64,000 nt of DNA from Bacillota bacterium (GCA_023460035.1 JAEWRN010000005.1:1-64000), one strand, 5' to 3'. Shown: positions 34,101 to 44,007, numbered from the stretch's first letter. Numbers and translations: made by a program. The notes: a model not told the origin generated them from the sequence alone.

Positions 34101-37100
34101 AGCCGAAACAATACAGTAATAATAGTAAGTACTCTTTTCTGCTGTTGCCGGGCTGTAGGTTTTATCGGTCGCGCCCAAAATGGCGGTGCCACCCTGGTTG
34201 CTATTTTTAGTATTCGTATACCACTGATAGCTCACCGGCGTACCGTCGGTGGCGGCGGCCACAACTGCCAGGCTTGTCGTTGTGCCGTTTTTCACCTTGG
34301 CATCCTGTGGTTGCGTGCTTACCTGAATTTGCGCATCCTCAGGCACTACGATGTCGGTCGGCTCATCGGGGTCTTGTTTTGGGAAATCAAGCGGCCCGCA
34401 ATGGACCACACCACCGCTGTTTGGCAGTGTAATAACCAGCGTATACTTGCCGTCCGGCACCAGTTCAAAACTGTAAGCACCATCTGCTCCGGTCGTCTGC
34501 GCGTTTTGGCTGCTGGTGAGAGCGGTACTGCCATACGGCCAGGTTCCACCGGCGTAAACAAGTTCTACCTTTGCGTTTTCAACCAGTTTTCCTTTATTCA
34601 GCACGGTACCCGCAATGGTGTTCACCCCTACCACTTTTAGGCTTGCCACACGGGAGATTGCCTGCAGCGGTACCTCGTCATTGGTATAAGCAAGGGCATA
34701 CAGCTGATAAGTGCCCCTGTCCGGGATATTGCCGTTGCTTTGATTGATTGTCATCTGGCTGCCGCTGCCGGTCATTTTGACATCCGGTGCGGTGCCTGCG
34801 GGCGTGCTGCCGTTGAGCCACCACCATTCGTAGGCGACACTGTCGGCAATGCCTGGTATGCGCTGCCCCAGCACTTTAAAAGTGGCACTTTGCCCTGCAA
34901 TACCTTTGATGATATACGCATCCTGTGGCTGCGTGGTAATGTCGAGACAAGGCTTTGGTTTTATGATTTTTACGTTGCCATAGTCGCCCGTAATGTTTAC
35001 CGTCACGGTGGTGCCGTCTGCAAATGCTGCCGTAACGGTAAAATAGCCCTTTGAGATATCGGTAAAGCAGAACTTGCCCTGTGCGCCTGTTAAAGCCGCT
35101 GCGATACCGCAGTCAGGTGAAAGTGTCACCGTGGCACCCGAAACCGGTGTTTCGGTACCCTCCTCTACCACGATTCCCTCAATCGTAACCAGCTTTGTCC
35201 ATTTGGCATAAACCGTAATACTGCCGGTAACCGGTGTATTGCCGGTAAATACCGTGCCTTCACCATTTTTCTGGGTATACCAGCCGTCAAAACGGCAATT
35301 GTCTCTGGTTGGGCTAGCGGGCAGTTTGATTGTTGTGCCCTCTTCAATGCCGGTAATCGGTGCAACGGTGGTACCCCCGTCGCTGTCAAATGCAACGGTA
35401 CATACTTTAGGTGCCGCAGCCACCGTTACCACTGCACGCGCCACTTTGCTGCTATCCACGGCAGAGATTGCCTTTACGGTAAGGGTACTTGCAAGTTCTC
35501 TGCCCCCCACCGTCAAAAGGCCGCTGTCACTGATGCCGCTGTTGGTCGCACCCTCTAATACCCATGTGATGCTCTGGTCTGCTATGCCTTCCACCGCCGC
35601 GGTAAACTGCTGCGTTTTGGTCTTTTTCACCGTGGTGACCGCCGGGCTGATGCTGACCGCTGTAATAGGCGAAGATACGGTCAGCTTCAGCTGTTTTGCG
35701 TCACTGCCACTGGCATTGGTTGCTTTTACCGTAAAGATAAACACACCGCTTACCGTAGGGGTACCCGAAATTTTACCATCTGTCGCAAGGGTAAGGCCCG
35801 CCGGCAGTATGCCCGTGGCAATGTTCCATGTCGGCACCGGGTAACCGGTTGCCGTAAGGGCCTCGGCAAAGGGGGTGCCCACCCCGCCGGTGCCTAAGCT
35901 TTCGGTAGTAATTTTGGGTACCGCCGGGGTGCGTGCCTGCACGGTAAACGCCAAAGCAACCATGCCATAGTTGTAGCTGCCGCTTTGAATGGCAACGCTC
36001 GTATTGTAATTTCCCGCCGCAAGCCCCGTTTTGGGTGTCACGGTAAAAGTTGCACTGTTGCCGCTTGCCAGCGTGGTTTTTGTTATTGTGCCAATGGTAT
36101 AGCTTTCACTCGCCGGCTGCGCAAGGGTAATACTGTCGGTACCATGATTGGTAACTGTCACTGTTTTTGCCCCCAGCGCTTCATAGCCGTCCAGCACCGA
36201 GCCAAAATCAAGGCTTGCCGCGCCCGACGGCAGCTGTACCGAAAGTGCTGTTTCTACCATAATGGACAGTTCCTTGGTATCGCTGCCGCTGCCGTTTCTC
36301 GCTGTCACGGTAAAGGTGAAGTTTCCCGCTGCGGTGGGTGTACCCGAAATTTTACCATCCGCCCCCAGTGTCAGCCCGGCAGGCAGGGCACCACTCTTCA
36401 GGCTCCATGTGGGGCTGGGGTAACCGCTTGCCGCCAGTGTTTGCGCATAAGCCACGCCAACTTTGCCGGCTGGCAAGCTTGTTGTGGTAATGTCGGGTGC
36501 CACCGGGCTTTTTTTGCCGAGCTGCAAAATGTTATTTGCATCGTTAAAAAGCTGGTAATTATTAGAGTCACAAGAAAAATAGCTGCTGTAATCACCGTCA
36601 TTCTGGCCGGTAACTCTAAACGTTCCCCCATCAAACATATTTTCTCTTGTCCTCACGCCAAATGCAGCCCCCTTGGCAAGAGGCACCTCTTTGCTGATGG
36701 TCATGAGGTCGCTGTAATTGGCAAAGAAAATATTGCTGGCATTGACCGTTTGATCATAAATTGTCTGCTTTTGCGTATTATCTGAGATCTTTGCGCTGCC
36801 TCCCACAGTAAGGCTGGCGTTGCTAATATACACCGCGCCGCCCTGCTCTGTAAATGGTGTGCCGGTAATGTTGTTGCCGGTGATGCTGCCGCCCAGCATT
36901 GTAAAGCTGCTGCCGCTGTATGCATAAACACCGCTACCCGCATACTTGGCACTGTTGCCGGTGATGCTGCCGCCCTGCATCACCGCAGTGCCACTTATTA
37001 GGTAAATGCCGCCACCGCCTTGCGCCGTATTGTCGCTGATGCTGCCACCCGTCATTGTAAAATTGCCGCCATTCACGCAGACAGCACCGCCAAGGCTGCC

Positions 37101-40100
37101 GGTGTTTTGCACAATTCTGCCGCCGGACATAATCACATTTCCACCGCCAACTATAATGGCGCCGGCCGTTCCCTGTTTTGTTAAAGTGCCGTTACCACCA
37201 GTGATAGCACCCTGCTTTTCTACCTCTGTTGTGCTGCTGTCTGTCAAAGTAAAGGTGCCGCCCATTACATAGATAAGTCCGCTTAGCTTTCCCTTCGCAT
37301 CCAGCGTCTTACCATTAAGATCAAAAATCGTCGTTTTTTTATCGCTTGCTACTATCCCCTTCGTCATATCAAGATCCACAACCAGCTGAATGTATGCGGT
37401 GCCACTGGTCAACTCATTTGCGTATTTCATCGCGTCGACAAGTGACCCTTGTGTCCAGCTTTCTGGTGCGGTGCCGTTTTCCCCGGCGAGCCCCCACCGT
37501 GCCTCTGGGGGCACATCTGCCGGGTTTACTTTAATTGAAAATATCTTAACGTCTGTACCGCTGCTGTTGACTGCCTTCACCGTAAAAGCCACTTCACCCG
37601 CAGTGGTTGGTTTGCCGGTAATTTTACCATCTTCCGCCAGCTTCAGCCCATCAGGCAGCGCGCCGTTTGTCAAAACAATACTGGGTGCGGGGGAACCCGT
37701 TGCGGCAATGGCTGCCTCATAGTCATCGCCCACTTTTGCTTCTTTTAAGCTTGTGGTGGTGACTTTTGGGGCTTCTGCCGGCGGCATTTTTACCGTCATA
37801 ACCACCACTGCGTATTTTGCGCTGTCTGTAGTGGACACCGCTTTTATTGCATAAGCGGCGCCGCCGACGGCAGTATCTTTAAATACAGCTTTACCGTTTT
37901 CATCAATACTTATATTCGCATCGCCATTTACAATGGACCATTCGATTTGTGTAGTTGCTTCGCCGCCCACTGCTGCTGAAAATTGCTGGGTACCGCCTGC
38001 TTCAATGACCGCAGTTGCCGGCGTTACTGCCACGCCCATTTCAACACCTTCACTGTTGTTGCTGTCATCCCCCCCGCTGGAAGAAGCCCCATAAATATGG
38101 CCAATCTGATTGTAGTACAGATTGGGCAAAGCAGAAACTCCACTATCCCCGGTAGCGTCCTTGGTTAGCCCTTTGGGGGAAGTACAGTTTGTTACCTTCC
38201 CTACAATATCTTCACCCACCACACCGCCAATATTAGTCACTATTTGCCCCGCCACCGCAATACCACTGACCGGACCGCCATTTTGGCAGTTGTCAACCGT
38301 ACCGCCAGAGTTGGTACCAACGATGCCCCCAATACATTGCTGGCCGCTGACAGGGCCACTGTTTTGGCAGTTGCTGATTTTGCAATTCAAGACATTTTTG
38401 CCCGCAATCCCGCCGGCAGAGGTGGATTGATCATTTTGCATCATGACCGTGCCACTATTTTGGCAACCTTCTATGGTGCCTCCGTTTTGTCCGGTTATCC
38501 CGCCTAAATTTGCTTTACCGAGTACCGCACCACTATTTTGGCAATTTTGTACTTCAGAGTTACTGTCGCATACTCCTGCAATGCCACCCGTGTATTCAGC
38601 TGTGCCAATGATTTTACCGGTATTTTTGCAATCGAGGATCTGCGAAGAATTTTGCCCTACAATTCCGCCGGTGTTGATACAGCCCACTACAATACCTGTA
38701 TTTTGGCAATTTTGCACCGTACCTTTGTTGATGCCCGCCACACCGCCAACTGAGGCGGATTCAGTTGCCTGTGAAAAAAGCCCCTCCATATAACTGTCTG
38801 CGATTGTAAGGTTTTTAATTGTACCACTATTATACCCAAACAAACCCACGCCGACATACGCATCCCCATCGGGTTGGGTTTTACTTACAGCGCTGCTAAA
38901 ATACAGGCCGCTGATGGTCTTGCTGTTTCCATCAAAGGTACCTTTGAATATTTTTTCTGTTGCGCTGGGGGTTTTCCACCCAGCCCCAATGGGGTTCCAG
39001 CTATTGGCCGGGGCAGTTGTGCTCCATTCTTTATAGTTTGTGGCATCGTTTAACTTGATATCTGCGGTCAACTGGTAACTGGCCTGTTTCAGCGCACCAA
39101 AAGTTTGCGCACTTTGCCCCTCTATTACAACACGGTCTGCCTGAAGGTTAGAAGTGCAGGTTGCCCCTTCACCACCGGTACCATTACTCCATTTATAATC
39201 ACAAATAATGTCTGCCAGCAGCGCCAGCTGTTCTGCCGTGGCAATTTGGTATGGGTCTGATGATGTGCCGCTGCCACCTGCAAAATAAAGGGCGCTGGTG
39301 CCTTTCCACACTTTACCGGTGACCGGCAGTTCAGACCACTGTGCAGTAAGGCTTGTCACACTGCTGGGCACACTGTCGCCCACCGCGTAGGCTTTGTTGT
39401 CACTGCCTTTCCAGTAAAAGCCGGTACCGGTGTTGCCCTCTGGGCGGGTGGGGCCCTGTGCCCCCGGGGCCTTGAACGAACTGCCGGCACAAACGACTGT
39501 GGCCGTGCCGGCACCGTTTAACGCGCCGCCGTTAAAATCAAGCGTGATAGCCTTTAACCCGTCTGTGCCCAGGGTCTCTGCATTCAGCACCTCTAATGCG
39601 GGGCGAAAACCCAAAAAGTCAGCGTTGTTATTGTAGTTGATATCCGACCAAGTGCTCACACTGTTATTGCCGCGTACCACACAGCGCGTGCCGCTTTTCG
39701 TGGAATAAGAATCCTGTGCATAAGAAAATACGCCGCTCCAGTTTTTGATGGGGTCGGTCAGACTCGCTTTATTTAAAATGGTATCCCATTCATTGGTGGT
39801 TGGGTAAACAGAACCATTGATCCAGGTGCTGCCGCCGCTTAGCAAGCGCAGCGTATAGTTTGTGTCAAACGTTTTACCGCCAACCAGGTTGTATGTGTTC
39901 AGCAAATACCATGGCACTGCAGTGCCCACATTGTAATCTGCCACAAAAAGGCTGCGCGGGGTAGAAGTGCCGTTGTCGGCACCGCTATAACAATCGACAG
40001 TGCCAACGTAAGTAAAGGGCACATAGTGCAATGTTGTGTCCGGCAACGCGGTATTGATAGTGCCTATGGCATTGGATGCCCCGTTTTCAATGGTACCCGT

Positions 40101-40469
40101 ATCCTGCGACAAGTCAAAATAAAAGGTTTGACCAAGTGTCAGAGAAAACTGCTCTGCCACCGTGCCCTCTGGGCTTAACTGCACATCAGCAAGCCCCATA
40201 TTGAGGCCCGCACTTTCACTTTGCCCCTCCGCACTGCCCGTAGCTTCGCTTTGCGCCACCGATGAAGAAGCGGTGCTGTCCGCCGTAGCACTGTCAGATG
40301 CATTTCCCTGCCCTGCCGCCGCATCTACAGAGTTGCTGACTTCTTGTGTCTCTGCCTGCACCGTGCCCGCCTGGGTTGGTGTGCTGCTGTCCACGGCAAG
40401 CGCAGAAATGGGAATGCTGCTAAAAGCCATGCAAACCGCAAGCAGCATGCTAAAAATTCGCTTTTTCAT
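31200..40469 (-). CDS. Giant modular cell-surface protein (3089 residues)
   Basis: A secreted, membrane-anchored protein assembled from repeated domains. Approximate order: signal peptide 1-26 (ending ALA); Ser/Thr/Gln-rich linker to 95; DUF6273-like region 100-295; InlB-like repeat to 390; GLUG repeats 545-775; Big_2-like Ig domain 810-897; putative Ig (He_PIG) 900-985; parallel beta-helix 1000-1320 built on GGxITGN-type repeats; two more He_PIG domains near 1325 and 1523 around a choice-of-anchor-like domain; Big_2 and InlB repeats to 1760; then five carboxypeptidase-regulatory/CNA-B-like domains alternating with Ig-like domains (1760-2600); another InlB-like repeat; a Ser/Gly linker with 11 serines in a row near 2875; a helical segment; and three C-terminal membrane helices. 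No LPxTG motif is seen. Adhesion or glycan binding is likely. The AGGGA site supports the start. Confidence 0.85.
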   Translation of the reverse strand: MKKRIFSMLLAVCMAFSSIPISALAVDSSTPTQAGTVQAETQEVSNSVDAAAGQGNASDSATADSTASSSVAQSEATGSAEGQSESAGLNMGLADVQLSPEGTVAEQFSLTLGQTFYFDLSQDTGTIENGASNAIGTINTALPDTTLHYVPFTYVGTVDCYSGADNGTSTPRSLFVADYNVGTAVPWYLLNTYNLVGGKTFDTNYTLRLLSGGSTWINGSVYPTTNEWDTILNKASLTDPIKNWSGVFSYAQDSYSTKSGTRCVVRGNNSVSTWSDINYNNNADFLGFRPALEVLNAETLGTDGLKAITLDFNGGALNGAGTATVVCAGSSFKAPGAQGPTRPEGNTGTGFYWKGSDNKAYAVGDSVPSSVTSLTAQWSELPVTGKVWKGTSALYFAGGSGTSSDPYQIATAEQLALLADIICDYKWSNGTGGEGATCTSNLQADRVVIEGQSAQTFGALKQASYQLTADIKLNDATNYKEWSTTAPANSWNPIGAGWKTPSATEKIFKGTFDGNSKTISGLYFSSAVSKTQPDGDAYVGVGLFGYNSGTIKNLTIADSYMEGLFSQATESASVGGVAGINKGTVQNCQNTGIVVGCINTGGIVGQNSSQILDCKNTGKIIGTAEYTGGIAGVCDSNSEVQNCQNSGAVLGKANLGGITGQNGGTIEGCQNSGTVMMQNDQSTSAGGIAGKNVLNCKISNCQNSGPVSGQQCIGGIVGTNSGGTVDNCQNGGPVSGIAVAGQIVTNIGGVVGEDIVGKVTNCTSPKGLTKDATGDSGVSALPNLYYNQIGHIYGASSSGGDDSNNSEGVEMGVAVTPATAVIEAGGTQQFSAAVGGEATTQIEWSIVNGDANISIDENGKAVFKDTAVGGAAYAIKAVSTTDSAKYAVVVMTVKMPPAEAPKVTTTSLKEAKVGDDYEAAIAATGSPAPSIVLTNGALPDGLKLAEDGKITGKPTTAGEVAFTVKAVNSSGTDVKIFSIKVNPADVPPEARWGLAGENGTAPESWTQGSLVDAMKYANELTSGTAYIQLVVDLDMTKGIVASDKKTTIFDLNGKTLDAKGKLSGLIYVMGGTFTLTDSSTTEVEKQGAITGGNGTLTKQGTAGAIIVGGGNVIMSGGRIVQNTGSLGGAVCVNGGNFTMTGGSISDNTAQGGGGIYLISGTAVMQGGSITGNSAKYAGSGVYAYSGSSFTMLGGSITGNNITGTPFTEQGGAVYISNASLTVGGSAKISDNTQKQTIYDQTVNASNIFFANYSDLMTISKEVPLAKGAAFGVRTRENMFDGGTFRVTGQNDGDYSSYFSCDSNNYQLFNDANNILQLGKKSPVAPDITTTSLPAGKVGVAYAQTLAASGYPSPTWSLKSGALPAGLTLGADGKISGTPTAAGNFTFTVTARNGSGSDTKELSIMVETALSVQLPSGAASLDFGSVLDGYEALGAKTVTVTNHGTDSITLAQPASESYTIGTITKTTLASGNSATFTVTPKTGLAAGNYNTSVAIQSGSYNYGMVALAFTVQARTPAVPKITTESLGTGGVGTPFAEALTATGYPVPTWNIATGILPAGLTLATDGKISGTPTVSGVFIFTVKATNASGSDAKQLKLTVSSPITAVSISPAVTTVKKTKTQQFTAAVEGIADQSITWVLEGATNSGISDSGLLTVGGRELASTLTVKAISAVDSSKVARAVVTVAAAPKVCTVAFDSDGGTTVAPITGIEEGTTIKLPASPTRDNCRFDGWYTQKNGEGTVFTGNTPVTGSITVYAKWTKLVTIEGIVVEEGTETPVSGATVTLSPDCGIAAALTGAQGKFCFTDISKGYFTVTAAFADGTTVTVNITGDYGNVKIIKPKPCLDITTQPQDAYIIKGIAGQSATFKVLGQRIPGIADSVAYEWWWLNGSTPAGTAPDVKMTGSGSQMTINQSNGNIPDRGTYQLYALAYTNDEVPLQAISRVASLKVVGVNTIAGTVLNKGKLVENAKVELVYAGGTWPYGSTALTSSQNAQTTGADGAYSFELVPDGKYTLVITLPNSGGVVHCGPLDFPKQDPDEPTDIVVPEDAQIQVSTQPQDAKVKNGTTTSLAVVAAATDGTPVSYQWYTNTKNSNQGGTAILGATDKTYSPATAEKSTYYYYCIVSAGSLTAVTTRAAQVNVFTYGTIQGTVQTKDKQIVKGAEVTLVNLDSPAKTSFTSSQNPQTTLADGKYRFEEIPEGTYQIKVTLPGGEEFEVQPITVPTVVPDIPLIPPVQPTISITKQPESSTVSLNDTAQFAVGAGVSNGGTVLYQWYSNTTNSNMGGKAIDGAVAADYRASTDTKGVSYYYCVIQADGADAVTSAVARLTVRNTPVNNLITVEGDITDTNGQKVENATVTLSPAAGTSQNPQTTKVDGHYKFENLPDGAYTVTVQLPGGGEVTKKIVIEDDKVTPTPPSDIEIPAENSITITQQPQDAAITTAMAANFTVKAVASKAAVFYQWYQSTTGTVGSGAKLEGKTEATLTLNQQPEGESYYYCIVSSDNAPSVSTVAAKLVVTNAKGDKGDVNGNVIEDDNGEKVKDATVRLMKNGTDGIQFGPTLTTGSDGVFQFENIPYGSYSLVAQKGSATVTRQITVKAAATTESLVLSSGAKITKVVVQGSKTPSAAVENLEAMFTSTDNTIAQQPGATVEIKLVVQQQDDPADKGSIATALGGQQQVGIYLDAKLVKTINGSVVNDGTQNIQPTSEQALRIVLDLPAELQGKTGYQVLRSHTENGVTDVRTITPAYDTTLQTLSFDADAFSTYAVVYTMAQKYTATVLASEAGASAGTGLYEAGAIVTVQAGEKTGFTFAGWTNSDGVAFANAHNATTTFTMPGKNVTVTATWVANSSDDSDPNNGGSSSSPNNGGVTGGGGGASSSSSSSSSSSTTKGKDENPAGTGGSGSSANSNSGNVSSSGSQNDTAKDLNKEKDRGLQKLADARQQAIESLPASLTEQQRKTALEKIDQIYTTAVDSLKDANTRQAITDIVTQAVSGFAAATSAGGMAAWQQRPFVLLSLLLVLVSAATAVLCMLQKRSRKQQIFVTAAAALALLIFALTTGFGSFAFANWWTLAVGAPAVAAVLGFWPKAAKATGPN

Positions 40470-40913
40470 TGTGTTTTCCCTTTCACACTGTTTTACTGGT
40501 TTGCTTTTTTATGGCGGCCACACTGTGCCATTTATGTCATGGACACCACAAAACATAACGCCGCATTGCTGCAAAACCGCAACTTTTATTTTGTGCAGCA
40601 GCCCCTTAGAGCCCTTTGCCCAAACACACCCAGCTGTTGCAATTCTCTCACGGTAAAAAATAGCACTATCAAAACAAAAAATGAGAGGTTGCACTTAAAC
40701 GCCCTGTTTTTGCACATAAAATCCCATACAAATTAAATTTTTGCATTTACTGTAGGCTAATGTGACCTTTACCCGTCTTGTCTGTTCGTTTTACAAGTAT
40801 CTGCGCCGTTGTGGCTGGTGGTGCGCAAAATCAAAAGCTTGCAGCCGTAGAACAAAAGCATCACCACCATGGCTGCGGTAAGATAAAGGTAGAAGAAAGG
40901 AGTGGTTATTTGT
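40470..40913. other. Intergenic region between the giant gene and the carboxylesterase
   Basis: This divergent region of about 440 bases must hold the promoters of both flanking genes, but no convincing -35/-10 pair was found on either strand. An inverted repeat (GGTGGTG at 40817-40823 with CACCACC at 40862-40868) lies in the expected leader of the carboxylesterase, just upstream of its AAAGGAG site. Confidence 0.4.
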
Positions 40914-42500
40914 ATGACCGAACACACATTGCAACAGGGCTATGCAAAGGTGCATGAGGGCCTGCTGAAAGGCACGGTAGAAGATGACCTGCGGGTATTT
41001 CGCGGGATACCGTATGCTGCCCCCCCTATTGGCGAACGCCGCTGGCGCGCACCGGCAAAGCCCGCGCGTTGGTTTGGGGTGCGCAGTGCCGACCGCCTGA
41101 CGGGCGGCGCACTGCAGGCCGATGGCCGTGCCAACTGGCCGACAGAGGATTTTGAGCTGGCCGCCAAGATGGACAGCGAGGACTGTTTGTACCTGAATAT
41201 CTGGACACCGGCCAAAACCGGGCAGGAAAAGCTGCCGGTGCTGGTGTGGATTCACGGTGGCGGCATGGTGGCCGGCACCGGTATGGCACCGTTTTTTGAG
41301 GGCGAACAGCTGGCAAAGCAGGGGTTTTTGGTCGTCACCATCAACTACCGGCTGGGCCTGATGGGCTTTTTCTGCCACCCGCAGCTCTCTAGTGAAACGG
41401 CGCAGGGCACCAGTGGCAACTATGCCCTGCTGGATATGCGCGAAGCTTTGCTGTGGCTGCACGAAAACGTGTCGACCTTTGGCGGCGACCCCGACAAGAT
41501 CACTGTGGCCGGGCAGTCCGGCGGGTCGGTGGGCACGTCCTGCATGCTGATGTCCCCGCTGACAACCGGCTTGTGCCGCAGCGTCATTTTAGAGAGCGGC
41601 TGCCCGCTGCTTGGCGGCATGATGGACCCGAAACCGCTGTCTGAAATGGAGAGCGAAGGCCTTGCCTTCGCAGAGAAGCTGGGCGGCAAAACACTGCAAG
41701 AACTGCGTGAGATGGACGGCTGCGATTTGATTGAAGCATCGCTGGCGCAGCACTATACCCCGAACTACTGCGTCGACGGCTACGTGCTGCCAGACGCACC
41801 GCACAAGCTGCTTGCCGAGGGCAAGTTTAACCCGATGAATATCCTGGTCGGGTCCACCAGTGAAGAATTTGGCTCGTTTGGCTTCTTTCACGACGTGCAT
41901 GTCACCCCGCAGCAGTTTGAAGCTTATGTGCACAGCCTTTACCCCGCGGCACTGGCCGAAAAAATGATTCAGCATTACCCGCACAGCGAGCCGGTTTCTG
42001 CTTTTCGCTCGGTACTGAATATCTTGGGCGATTTGATGTTCTTATCCCCTGCCCGCCTTGGTGAAGTGTGCGCAAAGCAGGGCGAAACCTGCTATGTGTA
42101 TTACAAGACGCGGCCGGATTCCGGCAGCCGCGGCGAGCGGCTGGGCTCTACCCACTCTTCTGAGCTGCCCTACGTCTTTGGCCGCCCCGGCAAATGCATT
42201 ATTAACCCGGACGGTATGAGCGAAGCCGACCAGGCCTTTGGCAAAGAGCTGATGGCATACTGGGTGCAGTTTATTAAAACCGGCAGCATGGCCGGCGCAG
42301 CCACAACGATTGCATGGCCGCAATGTAGCGGATTTTTAGATTACCTTGACCTCGGTACCCAAATTCACCTGCCGAGCGAAGAGGAAAAAGACCTGCTGCG
42401 CCGCTTTGATGCCATGCTGCGCGAAAACGGCGAGACCGTCACCGACCGGTACACCGATACCACCGCGCTGGGCCGCAACGATCTGTTCCGCCCCATGTAA
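40914..42500 (+). CDS. Type-B carboxylesterase
   Basis: A 528-residue alpha/beta hydrolase of the carboxylesterase/para-nitrobenzyl esterase family (PF00135). The FRGIPYA motif at 29-35, EDCLYLNIW at 89-97 and oxyanion HGGG at 114-117 are conserved. The nucleophile Ser202 is in GQSGGS, where most relatives have GxSAG; Glu317 or 318 is in STSEEFGSF and His414 in GSTHSSELPY. No signal peptide, so cytosolic. The start at 40914 follows an AAAGGAG site by 11 bases. It stands as a single gene with its own terminator. The substrate is unknown; carbohydrate acyl esters or xenobiotics are possible. Confidence 0.92.
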   Translation: MTEHTLQQGYAKVHEGLLKGTVEDDLRVFRGIPYAAPPIGERRWRAPAKPARWFGVRSADRLTGGALQADGRANWPTEDFELAAKMDSEDCLYLNIWTPAKTGQEKLPVLVWIHGGGMVAGTGMAPFFEGEQLAKQGFLVVTINYRLGLMGFFCHPQLSSETAQGTSGNYALLDMREALLWLHENVSTFGGDPDKITVAGQSGGSVGTSCMLMSPLTTGLCRSVILESGCPLLGGMMDPKPLSEMESEGLAFAEKLGGKTLQELREMDGCDLIEASLAQHYTPNYCVDGYVLPDAPHKLLAEGKFNPMNILVGSTSEEFGSFGFFHDVHVTPQQFEAYVHSLYPAALAEKMIQHYPHSEPVSAFRSVLNILGDLMFLSPARLGEVCAKQGETCYVYYKTRPDSGSRGERLGSTHSSELPYVFGRPGKCIINPDGMSEADQAFGKELMAYWVQFIKTGSMAGAATTIAWPQCSGFLDYLDLGTQIHLPSEEEKDLLRRFDAMLRENGETVTDRYTDTTALGRNDLFRPM

Positions 42501-42520
42501 TTTTTTATCTATCTCCGTAC

Positions 42521-42550
42521 AGCAAAAGCCGCCTTTGGGCGGCTTTTGCT
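42521..42550 (+). terminator. Terminator of the carboxylesterase gene
   Basis: A perfect 13-bp stem (42521-42533 with 42538-42550) with a 4-base loop lies 20 bases after the stop codon. Confidence 0.88.
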
Positions 42551-42567
42551 GTTTTGTTGCCCTATAA

Positions 42568-42602
42568 AAAAGCCATGCAGGTTGTTTGCCTGCATGGCTT
42601 TT
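42568..42602 (-). terminator. Terminator of the importer-MATE operon
   Basis: A perfect 14-bp stem (42568-42581 with 42589-42602) with T-rich ends lies 20 bases beyond the stop codon of the minus-strand MATE gene. Confidence 0.88.
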
Positions 42603-42621
42603 AAAACTGCTTATTTACTTT

Positions 42622-44007
42622 TCAGGCTGTCTTTTGCTGCGCCACATTTTGGGTGCCGTGCAGCTCTTTAATCCATTTGCCGGTGAATAGCCGCACCGTA
42701 CACCAAACCGTTTTAATCAGCAGGTCGATGTTGAGGCAAAAGTAAATGACAAAGGGGGAAGCCTGCCACACAAGGCCGGCAAGGGAGCCCAGCGGGATGC
42801 TGCCGATCCACAAAAACAAGACGTCGGCTACCATCATATAGCGGGTGTCGCCGCCGCCGCGCAAAATCCCTTTGGTCAATACGCTGGATGTCGTGCGGAA
42901 CACCACAATCAAGCTGACAGAATCCATTAAGGCTGCGGCGATCTGCTTCGTTTCGGGCTGTACCGCATACAGGCCCAAAATGTTAGGCTTCAGCAGCTGT
43001 ATCAGCCCGGCCGCCAGAACCCCCAGCACGGCACTGATTACAAGGAAAGTCGTGCCCTGTACCTGTGCCAATGCCTTTTCTCCCCGCCCCAGTGTGTTGC
43101 CAATGATAATACTGGCGGAGTTTGCAAGTGCCAACGTAAAAAAGGTGCTGATTTGTACCGTGACATTGGTAATGGCGTTTGCGGCAACAAAGTTCGTGCC
43201 GATTTTCATCATAATAACCGCCACGAAATTTGCCCCAAGGGCCAGCATGATGTCACTGACAATAACCGGTGCGCTGTACTTTAAATACGGCTGCCATACG
43301 TCCCCACAGGGCGCAAACAGGTCTTTGGGCCGAAAACTGATCTGCTTGTCTTTCACCAGCAGATACAAAAGAATAATACTGCATTCCACAATGCGGGCAA
43401 TCAGCGTGCCAATAGCGGCACCCCGTATTTCCAGCCTTGGGGCACCCAGCTTGCCAAACATAAACACCCAGTTGAAAAAGATATTCAGCAAAAACGAACT
43501 GGCCGAGGCGATGAGCGGCACGTTATACCTGCCCACACTGCGCAGCACAATTGCCACCGTCATCGAAATGCCCTGCAATAAAAAGGTCCAGCTTAAAAAC
43601 GAATAGTAGGCTTCGCCATACCCCACAATGGCCGTATCTGTGGTATAAAGCCGTAATACCGCACCGGGCGCCAAGCACATCAGCAGTGTAAACCCAACTG
43701 CCGCTACCAGCGCAATGCGCAGCATAATGGCAACGACCTTGCGAATGCCCGCACGGTTTTTGCTGCCCCAAAAACGGGCAGTCATCACCGCGGCCCCGCC
43801 CCCAAGGCCCATGCAGAAAATTTGAAAAATACTGTAAAACTGGTTGGAAATACTGGCGGCAGAAAGCTGTTGTTCGCCAAAGCTGCCTAGCATCACCGTA
43901 TCGGTCGCGTTGACGCCCATTGTAATCAGGCTTTGCGCCACAATGGGCAGCGATATCACCAAAATATTGCGATAAAACGCTTTGTCCCCTTTAACGAGAA
44001 GCTGCAC
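42622..44007 (-). CDS. MATE-family multidrug/metabolite exporter
   Basis: An integral membrane protein of about 460 residues with twelve predicted helices in two related halves, typical of the MATE family, which exports drugs or metabolites in exchange for Na+ or H+. The N-terminal part shows SLPIVAQSLITMGVNATDTVMLG and the second half SAPVIVSDIMLALGANFVAVIM, the equivalent segments. The gene begins with GTG and overlaps the previous esterase gene; I prefer 44007 (GAGG site 9 bases upstream), while GTG at 44022 is the longest possible start. Its place at the end of the importer operon suggests export of a by-product, which is inference. Confidence 0.9.
   Translation of the reverse strand: MQLLVKGDKAFYRNILVISLPIVAQSLITMGVNATDTVMLGSFGEQQLSAASISNQFYSIFQIFCMGLGGGAAVMTARFWGSKNRAGIRKVVAIMLRIALVAAVGFTLLMCLAPGAVLRLYTTDTAIVGYGEAYYSFLSWTFLLQGISMTVAIVLRSVGRYNVPLIASASSFLLNIFFNWVFMFGKLGAPRLEIRGAAIGTLIARIVECSIILLYLLVKDKQISFRPKDLFAPCGDVWQPYLKYSAPVIVSDIMLALGANFVAVIMMKIGTNFVAANAITNVTVQISTFFTLALANSASIIIGNTLGRGEKALAQVQGTTFLVISAVLGVLAAGLIQLLKPNILGLYAVQPETKQIAAALMDSVSLIVVFRTTSSVLTKGILRGGGDTRYMMVADVLFLWIGSIPLGSLAGLVWQASPFVIYFCLNIDLLIKTVWCTVRLFTGKWIKELHGTQNVAQQKTA

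Noticed and set aside
32385..38500. Many plus-strand frames opposite the giant surface protein
   Set aside because: They reflect the repeated sequence of the giant gene read in reverse; none has a ribosome binding site or domain.
38150..38800. Regularly repeated short segments that could suggest a CRISPR array
   Set aside because: The segments encode the GLUG repeats of the surface protein, vary in sequence and have no uniform repeat/spacer lengths; no cas gene is near.
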